This document shows, piece by piece, positions 1 through 5,532 of a DNA stretch of 6,434 nucleotides. The stretch comes from Halarsenatibacter sp964462585 (GTDB taxonomy: Bacteria; Bacillota; Halanaerobiia; Halanaerobiales; Halarsenatibacteraceae): NCBI GenBank assembly GCA_964462585.1, contig CAYXAK010000093.1, positions 1 through 6,434 of the forward strand. The letters run 5' to 3'. The notes beneath the pieces are model-generated. The model had not been told where the DNA came from. It made no database searches and worked only from the letters and a program-made list of their open reading frames with translations. The position numbers were made by a program, and so were the translations under genes. The stretch's first letter is position 1; every line of letters begins with the position of its first letter.

Positions 1-410
1 CGGATGATTATGTGACAAAACCATTCAGTCCCCGGGAGGTCGTGGCCCGGGCCAAGGCTGTTTTAAGGCGGATCAATCGAGAAGATGAAGAATCTGAGCA
101 AGAAGAGCATCTGGTTTTTGACAGGCTGGAGATCAATAGGAATCAGCGTACCGTTCAGGCAGAGGGGGAGGATGTTGAACTAACCCCGAAGGAATTTGAT
201 CTTCTCTGGACTCTGGCCTCCTCACCACTGCAGGTATTTGAGCGTGAAAAACTGCTAAAACGCGTCTGGGGTTATGATTATTTCGGTGATATCCGCACCG
301 TCGATACTCATATAAAATCTTTGAGACAGAAGCTGGGTGAAGAGGCCGGGGATTGCATTAAAACGGTCTGGGGAGTGGGTTATAAATTTGATTGTGGAGA
401 AGCTGAATAG
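1..410 (+). CDS. OmpR/PhoB-family response regulator, WalR-like (5' end missing)
   Basis: DNA-binding response regulator, probably the partner of the histidine kinase just downstream. The window opens inside the gene: reading in frame from base 3 gives DDYVTKPF, the end of a receiver domain, whose Lys (in TKPF) is the conserved phosphorylation-switch lysine. The phosphoacceptor Asp lies upstream of the window. After a linker rich in Glu comes a complete winged-helix DNA-binding domain (about bases 110-395) with the family landmarks ELTPKEFDLL, VWGYDYFGDIRTVDTHI and VWGVGYKF. The VWGYDYFGD-RTVD segment is especially close to WalR/YycF and PhoP-type regulators of Firmicutes. The GTG at 12 is an internal codon, not the start. 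The stop at 408-410 overlaps the likely kinase start, so the two are translated as a pair. The family is certain; orthology to WalR is a suggestion only, because the diagnostic N-terminal half is missing. Confidence 0.95.
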   Translation, partial: DDYVTKPFSPREVVARAKAVLRRINREDEESEQEEHLVFDRLEINRNQRTVQAEGEDVELTPKEFDLLWTLASSPLQVFEREKLLKRVWGYDYFGDIRTVDTHIKSLRQKLGEEAGDCIKTVWGVGYKFDCGEAE

Positions 411-2220
411 TCTCCGCAGTTTTCTGCGGGCTATTTATGAGGAAAAATTCAATAATCTCTTTACCCGCATCTTTGTCAGGTTTATGCTGCTCTCCCTGAT
501 AATAATTCTTGTCCTGGGTTTTGCCATGATATATTTCTTTTACAGCTTTCATTTCACCAACACAGAAAATGAGATTGTAAATAATACACAGGTATTCAAC
601 TCCACACTCTATCAGGCGCTTGAGAATGATGATGGTGAAGCTGTGGAAAATACTCTGAGCAAAGTTGCTGAAGTGAATTCCGGCCAGGCCTGGCTGATCG
701 ATGAAGAGGGATATCTAATCCATGCCTATCCCTATCTGGATACGGACGAATCTCAGGTGCAATTTTTAAATTCTGAGCCCATCTTTGCAGGAAATATAAT
801 ATCACAGCAGGTTGAACCCCGTTATTTTGATAGGCCGATGCTTTTAATAGGCATGCCTGTTAGGGAGCAGGATGAGATAACGGCCGGGATGCTGGTCTTT
901 ACCTCCGTAGCAGGTATAAACTCCACCATAGCTCAAGTGCAGCGATTGATGTTCTACTCCTCTGTTCTGGCTATACTTCTGGGGATGATTCTGGCCTATG
1001 GCTGGTCCCGTTCTCTGGCGAGCCCCCTCAAATATCTGAGCACCGCTGTCAGAAATTTAACCTCTGGAGAATACGGCCTTACCATAGATCTGGAGGACAC
1101 CAGGACGAGCAGTGAAATAACTCATCTGCAGAAGAGTTTTAATACACTTTCCCGGGAGCTCGATAGCAGCATCGCCGAGCTGACAAGGGAGAGAAATAAA
1201 CTGCGTCATATATTAACAGGTATGCAGGAGGGAGTGCTGGTTGTCAACAAGCAGAGTGAGATTGTGCTCTCCAATAATTCGGCCCGAGAATTACTGGATC
1301 TATCTACTTCCCCGGAAGGCCAGGACTTCAGAAATGTTCTTTCATACGATGAGATACTGGAACCTCTAAATGGTGTGCTGGAAGATGATGAGACGAGATC
1401 TGAGGAATTTACCCTTGAAAAGGAAAGTGAGAATATCCGAATTCTCTTCAGGTGCACACCAATCTCGGTAGAAGGGAACTTCTGGGGTGCGGTCGGTCTG
1501 CTGCAGGATATCAGCGAGAGATGGCGTTTCGAAAAACTCCAGCAGGATTTTGTGGCCAATGTTTCACATGAGTTAAAAGCTCCTCTTTCTTCCATAAAAG
1601 GTTCGACAGAAATTTTGCTGGATGGTATAGTTGAAGATGAGGAGAAAAAGAAGCAGTATCTGAAGATTGTACTCGATGAAAGTGATAGATTATCCGAACT
1701 CGTCGATGAAATACTGAGCATGGCTGAATATGAAAACCGGGATTTTTCTTCTGAGAAAGAAGAGCTATGTGTAAACAGTCTGCTGAATGATGTTGCTTCT
1801 ATGTTCTCCCGCAGCCTGGAGGATGAGAATGAACTTGATGTCAATTATCTACAGGAGGATGTCAGGGTGATGGCCAGTGCTTCCAGGTTAAAACAGGTTC
1901 TGTATAATTTCCTGGACAATGCCCGAAAATTTTCTCCCGGTGGTTCACCCATTATTCTGGGAGGGGATATTGAAGATAAAGAAGAAGAGAGAGTGTGCAT
2001 ATTCGTGGAAGATGCCGGTGTGGGGGTGCCCTATGAGGAGCAGAAAAATATATGGGAGAGATTTTATAAGGTCGATAAAGCAAGGACTCCCGGCCAGAGG
2101 GGCAGCGGCCTGGGGCTGGCTATATCTAAAAAAATCATAGAAGAGCATGGAGGAGAAGTGTTTGTGGAGAGTGTGCCCGGAAAGGGCTCAACATTTGGTT
2201 TTTATCTGCCGGTAGATTGA
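394..2220 (+). CDS. Membrane sensor histidine kinase, WalK/PhoR-like (HAMP-PAS-HisKA-HATPase)
   Basis: Sensor kinase that autophosphorylates on His and passes phosphate to the adjacent regulator. Numbered from a GTG at 394 (608 aa): TM1 about 30-51; extracytoplasmic sensor about 52-184, probably Cache/PAS-like; TM2 about 185-204; HAMP about 205-258; cytoplasmic PAS about 270-375; H-box VSHELKAPLSSIKG with His392; N-box NFLDNARKF with Asn509; G1 box VEDAGVGVP with Asp540; F-box WERFYKVDKART; G2 box GSGLGLAISKKII about 570-582. All catalytic boxes are intact. The domain order is that of WalK and PhoR kinases. The start is uncertain: the frame is open back to a GTG at 337, but that stretch lies under the conserved end of the regulator's winged helix, and no start (337 GTG, 388 TTG, 394 GTG) has a convincing ribosome binding site. 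At 394 the overlap with the regulator is 17 bases, consistent with translational coupling. The signal sensed is unknown. Confidence 0.95.
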   Translation: MEKLNSLRSFLRAIYEEKFNNLFTRIFVRFMLLSLIIILVLGFAMIYFFYSFHFTNTENEIVNNTQVFNSTLYQALENDDGEAVENTLSKVAEVNSGQAWLIDEEGYLIHAYPYLDTDESQVQFLNSEPIFAGNIISQQVEPRYFDRPMLLIGMPVREQDEITAGMLVFTSVAGINSTIAQVQRLMFYSSVLAILLGMILAYGWSRSLASPLKYLSTAVRNLTSGEYGLTIDLEDTRTSSEITHLQKSFNTLSRELDSSIAELTRERNKLRHILTGMQEGVLVVNKQSEIVLSNNSARELLDLSTSPEGQDFRNVLSYDEILEPLNGVLEDDETRSEEFTLEKESENIRILFRCTPISVEGNFWGAVGLLQDISERWRFEKLQQDFVANVSHELKAPLSSIKGSTEILLDGIVEDEEKKKQYLKIVLDESDRLSELVDEILSMAEYENRDFSSEKEELCVNSLLNDVASMFSRSLEDENELDVNYLQEDVRVMASASRLKQVLYNFLDNARKFSPGGSPIILGGDIEDKEEERVCIFVEDAGVGVPYEEQKNIWERFYKVDKARTPGQRGSGLGLAISKKIIEEHGGEVFVESVPGKGSTFGFYLPVD

Positions 2221-2246
2221 AATTAGCAGTGTCTATATTAACTAAT

Positions 2247-2253
2247 AGGAGGT
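2247..2253 (+). promoter_or_regulatory. Strong ribosome binding site for the ompH-like gene
   Basis: AGGAGGT, a full Shine-Dalgarno match, sits 8 bases before the TTG at 2262. It decides the start: there is no in-frame ATG near the signal peptide, and the next TTG (2268) is also in frame but would cut into the basic n-region. Confidence 0.85.
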
Positions 2254-2261
2254 AATTAATT

Positions 2262-2696
2262 TTGAAATTGAAAAAAGCTGGTTTTATAGTGGTTGTGGCA
2301 ATTATTGCTCTTGGTCTGCTGGGAAATTCAGCTGAAGCTGTGGTTGATGTCAATATAGGTGTTGTCAATTTACAGCAGGTTGTGGAGGCACATCCGGCCG
2401 CGGAGGAGATCGAGGAAGAGATGCAGCAGGATTTAATGCGGTTACAGCAGCAGTTTGAAGAGGAGATGGACGAGATAGATACTGATGATACGGAGCTCAT
2501 ACAGCAGCTCCAGCAGCAGGTTCAACAGCAGGCTGAGATGATCCAGCAGCAGAAGATGAATGAAATGATGGAAGTTCTGCGCCCCGAGCTGGATGAGTTC
2601 AGAGAGGAAGAGGGTTATGATATCATCCTTATGGATGACTCTGTATTAAGCGGTGGAGAAGATATTACAGAAGAAATAATAGAATATGTACAGTAA
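2262..2696 (+). CDS. OmpH/Skp-family periplasmic chaperone-like protein (TTG start)
   Basis: Secreted 144-aa protein of the OmpH/Skp type; in Gram-negative bacteria Skp holds unfolded outer-membrane proteins in the periplasm. Visible features: a Sec signal peptide (residues 1-26; basic MKLKK, hydrophobic core 8-21, likely cleavage after AEA), then the family's first strand IGVVNLQQVVEAHPAAEEIEE (about 32-52), a Gln/Glu-rich helical hairpin (about 47-108, with QQLQQQVQQQ at 81-90 and QQQ at 95-97), and the closing strand-helix YDIILMDDSVLSGGEDITEEIIEYV (about 119-143). It is a little shorter than Skp (about 160 aa), so the helical arms are short, and it is acidic, whereas E. coli Skp is basic. 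It starts 41 bases after the kinase stop with no obvious terminator between, so it probably shares the kinase transcript. Presence of this family in a Firmicute-like context implies an outer membrane. Family assignment is firm; chaperone activity is inferred. Confidence 0.88.
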   Translation: MKLKKAGFIVVVAIIALGLLGNSAEAVVDVNIGVVNLQQVVEAHPAAEEIEEEMQQDLMRLQQQFEEEMDEIDTDDTELIQQLQQQVQQQAEMIQQQKMNEMMEVLRPELDEFREEEGYDIILMDDSVLSGGEDITEEIIEYVQ

Positions 2697-2726
2697 AGAC
2701 CTGCAGCTAATTGAGGAGGGATACTA

Positions 2727-2927
2727 ATGCCTGAAGAATGCTCGCGCATCTCACAGAATATGGATGAATGCACCTGCAGCTATGAACCATGTCCGCGCAA
2801 GGGAAATTGCTGTGAATGTATAATGTATCACAAGAGTAAAAATGAGGTTCCAGGTTGTTTATTTCCTCCCGAGGCGGAAAAAACCTATGATAGATCTATA
2901 GATAACTTCATCAGCACCATGGCCTGA
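2727..2927 (+). CDS. Small Cys-rich protein (DUF6485-like), possible metal binding
   Basis: A 66-aa cytosolic protein (no signal peptide) with eight cysteines: C5, C15, C17, C22, C28, C29, C31 and C44, plus H35. The spacing CxC-x4-C-x5-CCxC-x12-C suggests binding of zinc or an iron-sulfur cluster. It resembles short Cys-rich proteins of anaerobic Firmicutes and Deltaproteobacteria that I recall as DUF6485; this is from memory and not checked. The motif CSYEPCPRKGNCCECI followed by a Gly-Cys-Leu-Phe-Pro segment is what I recognise. GAGGAGGG at 2713-2720, 6 bases before the ATG, is an excellent ribosome binding site and makes the gene credible despite its size. It is 30 bases behind the ompH-like gene and directly before a terminator, so it is probably the last gene of the operon. 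No function is known. Confidence 0.82.
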   Translation: MPEECSRISQNMDECTCSYEPCPRKGNCCECIMYHKSKNEVPGCLFPPEAEKTYDRSIDNFISTMA

Positions 2928-2943
2928 TAAAAATGCTGAGATG

Positions 2944-2978
2944 ATCCCCCTCGATACTTACTGTCGAGGGGGATTTTA
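2944..2978 (+). terminator. Intrinsic terminator closing the two-component/ompH operon
   Basis: Inverted repeat with arms 2944-2954 and 2964-2974 (core CCCCCTCGA / TCGAGGGGG, 9 perfect pairs extended by two A-T pairs), a 9-base loop and a short T-rich tail ATTTTAT. It lies 16 bases after the stop of the Cys-rich gene. The T tract is short but the stem is very stable. On the minus strand no T run follows directly, so it serves the + operon best, although it also lies in the gap between convergent genes. Confidence 0.8.
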
Positions 2979-3015
2979 TGAGTTTAATTGTCATGCCTTC
3001 GAGGGCATTATCTCT

Positions 3016-3600
3016 TCAATATAAAAATGGTATCAGGCGGTATCTGTCCTTTTTCCATTCCCGGTATCTTTCCCCCAGCCTGTTTTCCAGTATCTCTTCT
3101 TCCTCCTCTATTCTCTTCTGAAGCACGAGAAACAGAAGCATTATGGCGAAAAGGACCACTAAGACATTTCCCATATAGAGGGGAACTGAAGCTGTCAGCA
3201 AAAACAGCCCTAGATAGAGAGGATGCCTGAGAAACCTGTAGGGTCCCCTGCTGACGAGATTTTGATCCTCTTCAACATTGATAGACCTGGAAAAATATCT
3301 GCCCAGAAGATAAGAACACCAGTATCTCAAAATGAGGCCTGTGCCATAAGTTATCAGCCCCACCGATTTAAAGATAAATCTATTCTCTGCACCGACTGCT
3401 CCCAGGTCAAAAAATGTTAAAATAATGGTGAGCAGTATGATTGATAAAATGGCAGCCAGAATATACCTGAAGCTCTCCCTTCCCCCCTCTTCTGAGTTCT
3501 TCTGTGAGGAAAATATGCGAAATTCTGCCCACCACATCACAGTTATGACAAGGAAAATTATATCATGCCAGCTCAACTGCCAGTTACCCGGCATTGTCAT
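3016..3600 (-). CDS. Integral membrane methyltransferase, ICMT/PEMT (isoprenylcysteine carboxyl methyltransferase) family
   Basis: A 194-aa polytopic membrane protein with hydrophobic segments at about 11-24, 46-64, 77-92 and 127-160. The C-terminal half carries the SAM-binding signature of the ICMT/PEMT family: Gly-Arg-Tyr-Phe (100-103), LVSRGPYRFLRHPLYLG (115-131, with the hallmark RHPxYxG), then an acidic helix RIEEEEEIL (163-171) and the ending LGERYREWKKDRYRLIPF. The family uses S-adenosylmethionine to methylate membrane-bound substrates: prenyl-cysteine carboxylates in eukaryotes, phospholipid amines or thiols in some bacteria. The substrate here is unknown. The start ATG at 3600 overlaps the stop of the upstream dehydrogenase gene as ATGA, and GGAGG (3606-3610) within the dehydrogenase's last codons is its ribosome binding site, so the two are coupled. 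An ATG two codons in (3594) is an alternative start. No clear terminator follows on this strand. Confidence 0.88.
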   Translation of the reverse strand: MTMPGNWQLSWHDIIFLVITVMWWAEFRIFSSQKNSEEGGRESFRYILAAILSIILLTIILTFFDLGAVGAENRFIFKSVGLITYGTGLILRYWCSYLLGRYFSRSINVEEDQNLVSRGPYRFLRHPLYLGLFLLTASVPLYMGNVLVVLFAIMLLFLVLQKRIEEEEEILENRLGERYREWKKDRYRLIPFLY

Positions 3601-5171
3601 TCCCCCCTCCTGTCGATTCGATTCTTCAGCAATAATATCAGCAGGGAGATTATGGCCGGAACATTTTTTATCTTTGAGGCAGTTCCATAAAAGGTCTTCA
3701 AAAACAGGCTGAGATTTCGGGAGAGCTTCTGAGAAGAGGGGAACCAGTTGATCTCTCTTTTATGATTGTTTCTGTTCACCGTTATAGAGCGGTAGTTGGA
3801 AAATGTCTTCAGCCCCTCCGGGCCGTGATATCTCCCCATGCCGCTGCTTTTAACGCCCCCGAAGGGCAGGTCGGGGTTGGCTACATTCCTGATGACATCG
3901 TTTATTATGCAGTTTCCAGTCTCCAGCTCACCGGCAAGTCTGCGGGCTCTGCCCCTGTCCTGGCTGAAAATACTAGAATTGAGGCCGAAACTGGAGGCAT
4001 TTACAGCATCTATGACCTTTTCTTCCTCCTGAAAGATTAATATGGGTAGCACCGGGCCAAAGATCTCCTCCTGCATTATCCTCATACTCTCCTCAACTCC
4101 GGTCAGAATTACAGGCGGGCAAAAACTGGAGTCATCTGTAAAAGCGTCCGGAATTTCACCTGCGGTTCTGGCTCCATTTTTCACAGCGTCCTCCACTAAC
4201 TCCCTGACTTTTTGTTTTTGCTGTGGATGGGTAAAAGGTCCGTAATCCCTTGTGTTTGCTTCTCTCTGCCAGCGCAGACTGTCCGCTTTCTCTTTGACGA
4301 GCCTGATAAATTTGCCGGCAATATCCCCGTGCACATAGGCTCTTTCCACAGATACACAGAGCTGCCCGGTATTGGTAAAAGCTCCGTAGACGGCAGCATT
4401 TGCTGCTCTTTCTACACAGGCATCATCCAGAACAATCATGGGATCCTTTCCTCCCAGCTCCAGTTCCAGGGGAGTCAGGGCCTCACCTGCCTGCTTCATG
4501 ATCTTTCTGCCCGTCTTCTGGCTGCCGGTGAAAAATACCATATCAGGTTTTTGAGCTATGATCCTGCTCCCAACCCCTCCCCCGCCCTGCAGCACCTGCA
4601 GAAGGTTTTCCGGGGCATTGTCCAGACAGGAATAGAGATTTTCGATATGCTCTCCCACAAGGGGGGTTATCTCAGAGGGCTTTAAGATGACAGCATTTCC
4701 GGCGGCAAGTGCCGTTATGGCCGGGACAAGTGCAAGCTGCAGCGGATAATTCCAGGGTGATATAATGGCTACAATTCCCCTCGGATAAAATTCAACATAA
4801 GCCCTGTTGTTGAAGTCCATCAGCGGTGTGCTTCTCGATTTAGGTGAGAGAATATCCGGCAGATATTTTTGGTAATAGCGTATCATGCGCAGTGTGGGTA
4901 ATATATCTGCACTTAGAGCTTCCTGGCCGGTTTTGCCGGTGTCCTCGCAGATCTTTTCTTTTACAGCATTTACATTATTGGCTATTAAGTTTTTCATCTC
5001 TCCGAGCATCTCTGCACGCTCTTCCAGGCTCTTTTCTGCCCAGCTTTTTTGGGCTCCGGCAGCTTTTTTATATGCCAGTTTAATATCTTCATCTGCTGCT
5101 ATATCATGCCGGCTCAGCTCCTCACCCGTCTCCGGAGCATGGTTGATGAGCTTTCCGTCTCTGATTTCCAT
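3597..5171 (-). CDS. Aldehyde dehydrogenase family protein (NAD(P)+-dependent) with hydrophobic C-terminal tail
   Basis: A 524-aa enzyme oxidising an aldehyde to a carboxylic acid with NAD(P)+. All key residues are present: Asn141 in SPWNYP (oxyanion hole), Lys164 in KPSE (cofactor ribose), the Rossmann turn FTGSQKTG (214-221), general base Glu238 in LELGGKDP, catalytic Cys272 in TGQLCVS, EEIFGPV (368-374), and PFGGVKSSGMGRYHG (436-450). The segment FSNYRSI (457-463) is reminiscent of the class-3, fatty-aldehyde and carotenoid-aldehyde dehydrogenases. A usual ALDH ends near residue 465; this one has about 60 more residues, including a hydrophobic stretch VPAIISLLILLL (504-515), a possible membrane anchor. 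The start ATG has GGGGGA 7 bases upstream, a good ribosome binding site. Its stop overlaps the methyltransferase start, implying a shared job. A promoter and inverted repeat lie upstream. The actual aldehyde cannot be told from sequence. Confidence 0.95.
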   Translation of the reverse strand: MEIRDGKLINHAPETGEELSRHDIAADEDIKLAYKKAAGAQKSWAEKSLEERAEMLGEMKNLIANNVNAVKEKICEDTGKTGQEALSADILPTLRMIRYYQKYLPDILSPKSRSTPLMDFNNRAYVEFYPRGIVAIISPWNYPLQLALVPAITALAAGNAVILKPSEITPLVGEHIENLYSCLDNAPENLLQVLQGGGGVGSRIIAQKPDMVFFTGSQKTGRKIMKQAGEALTPLELELGGKDPMIVLDDACVERAANAAVYGAFTNTGQLCVSVERAYVHGDIAGKFIRLVKEKADSLRWQREANTRDYGPFTHPQQKQKVRELVEDAVKNGARTAGEIPDAFTDDSSFCPPVILTGVEESMRIMQEEIFGPVLPILIFQEEEKVIDAVNASSFGLNSSIFSQDRGRARRLAGELETGNCIINDVIRNVANPDLPFGGVKSSGMGRYHGPEGLKTFSNYRSITVNRNNHKREINWFPSSQKLSRNLSLFLKTFYGTASKIKNVPAIISLLILLLKNRIDRRGE

Positions 5172-5239
5172 AAGAATTCCCCCGCATAATAGTTAAAATA
5201 ATCCAGACCTCTTAATCATTAAATTTCTTTCTGATCTGT

Positions 5240-5267
5240 ATTATTCCTGCTTTGAGCACAATGCTAA
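5240..5267 (-). promoter_or_regulatory. Candidate sigma-A promoter for the dehydrogenase-methyltransferase pair
   Basis: Reading the minus strand, TTAGCA (plus 5262-5267) as -35, a 16-base spacer and AATAAT (plus 5240-5245) as -10 would start transcription near 5233, giving a leader of about 60 bases before the ATG at 5171. Each box has one or two mismatches, so this is a modest prediction. Confidence 0.35.
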
Positions 5268-5269
5268 CA

Positions 5270-5290
5270 TGAATTTACAACAAAAATTCA
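5270..5290. repeat. 7-bp inverted repeat, possible operator
   Basis: TGAATTT (5270-5276) and AAATTCA (5284-5290) form a perfect inverted repeat with a 7-base centre. It lies directly upstream of the candidate -35 of the dehydrogenase gene, between the two divergent units, which is where a repressor or activator site would be expected. The sequence is AT-rich, so chance is a real alternative. Confidence 0.35.
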
Positions 5291-5291
5291 C

Positions 5292-5335
5292 ATGTCAGGC
5301 AGGCATTTCATCCTTTATATTTAATTAAATATAAG
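5292..5335 (+). promoter_or_regulatory. Candidate promoter of the riboswitch-mobB-moeA unit
   Basis: ATGTCA (5292-5297) as -35, an 18-base spacer, and TATATT (5316-5321) as -10 would start near 5328, shortly before the aptamer. A second -10-like TATAAG at 5330-5335 would start near 5342, but its -35 is poor. The position fits because the aptamer's first helix begins at 5362. Either choice remains a prediction. Confidence 0.4.
5315..5334. repeat. 20-bp perfect AT-only palindrome overlapping the promoter
   Basis: Half site TTATATTTAA followed at once by its reverse complement, with no spacer. It covers both possible -10 elements of the cofactor unit. It could be a transcription-factor site or simply a palindromic -10 region; low base complexity makes a chance origin possible. 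Confidence 0.4.
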
Positions 5336-5357
5336 AGGAGCATAAAAATTCAAGCTA

Positions 5358-5450
5358 TGGGGTCTTCGAGCTGCAGCACCTCAGATCAGGTTCTGCAGCC
5401 GACAGGGTATGAGGGGAAACCATCATGCCTCCCGGAGGGGAAAGGAGACA
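5358..5450 (+). promoter_or_regulatory. Moco-family riboswitch aptamer (compact, Tuco-like variant)
   Basis: A structured leader RNA expected to bind molybdenum or tungsten cofactor and control the genes that make it. Compared from memory with the E. coli moaA leader, the core lines up well: CAGGG, a 7-bp stem-loop (5406-5412 with 5423-5429, 10-base loop GGGGAAACCA), then GCCTCCCG and GGAAAGG. Other helices visible: P1, GTCTTC (5362-5367) with GGAGAC (5444-5449), including one G-U pair; and a hairpin with arms CTGCAG (5371-5376 and 5393-5398), extended by ACCT/AGGT inside. Between that hairpin and CAGGG only GCCGA remains, where E. coli has about 25 more bases forming a helix I take to be P3, so P3 looks absent. 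Downstream mobB-like and moeA genes independently support the call. Family confidence is high; the preference for tungsten over molybdenum is inference. Confidence 0.88.
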
Positions 5451-5485
5451 TTTTTGCTGCTGGTGTCTCCGGGACACCTTTTTTT
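5444..5485 (+). terminator. Riboswitch expression platform: intrinsic terminator with competing antiterminator
   Basis: Terminator hairpin GGTGTC (5462-5467) / GACACC (5473-5478), loop TCCGG, followed by seven T (5479-5485), a G and four more T. The competing stem is GGAGACA (5444-5450) with TGTCTCC (5464-5470), seven perfect pairs that consume the left arm of the terminator. GGAGAC is also the 3' strand of aptamer P1. Hence, when ligand stabilises P1, the terminator can form and stop transcription; without ligand the antiterminator forms and the genes are read. This predicts an OFF switch, as expected for feedback control of cofactor synthesis. Confidence 0.88.
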
Positions 5486-5532
5486 GTTTTCCTTATATCA
5501 GCAAAGAGAACTGTTGAAGGGAGCTGTAAAAG

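Noticed and set aside
12..14. GTG as start of a 132-aa regulator
   Set aside because: Codons upstream in the same frame continue the receiver-domain motif DDYVTKPF, so the gene begins before the window.
1206..1844. 212-aa open frame on the minus strand within the histidine kinase gene
   Set aside because: It mirrors the HisKA and PAS coding region, is Ser-rich as expected from the complement of Glu/Gly-rich codons, and has no family motif.
2400..2570. Repeated CAGCAG/GCAGCA triplets looking like a microsatellite
   Set aside because: They are in frame and encode the Gln runs of the OmpH coiled coil, with other codons between; coding explains them.
2993..3008. Small hairpin ATGCC/GGCAT behind the methyltransferase gene, tested as a minus-strand terminator
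   Set aside because: Only five pairs and no T run follows on the minus strand.
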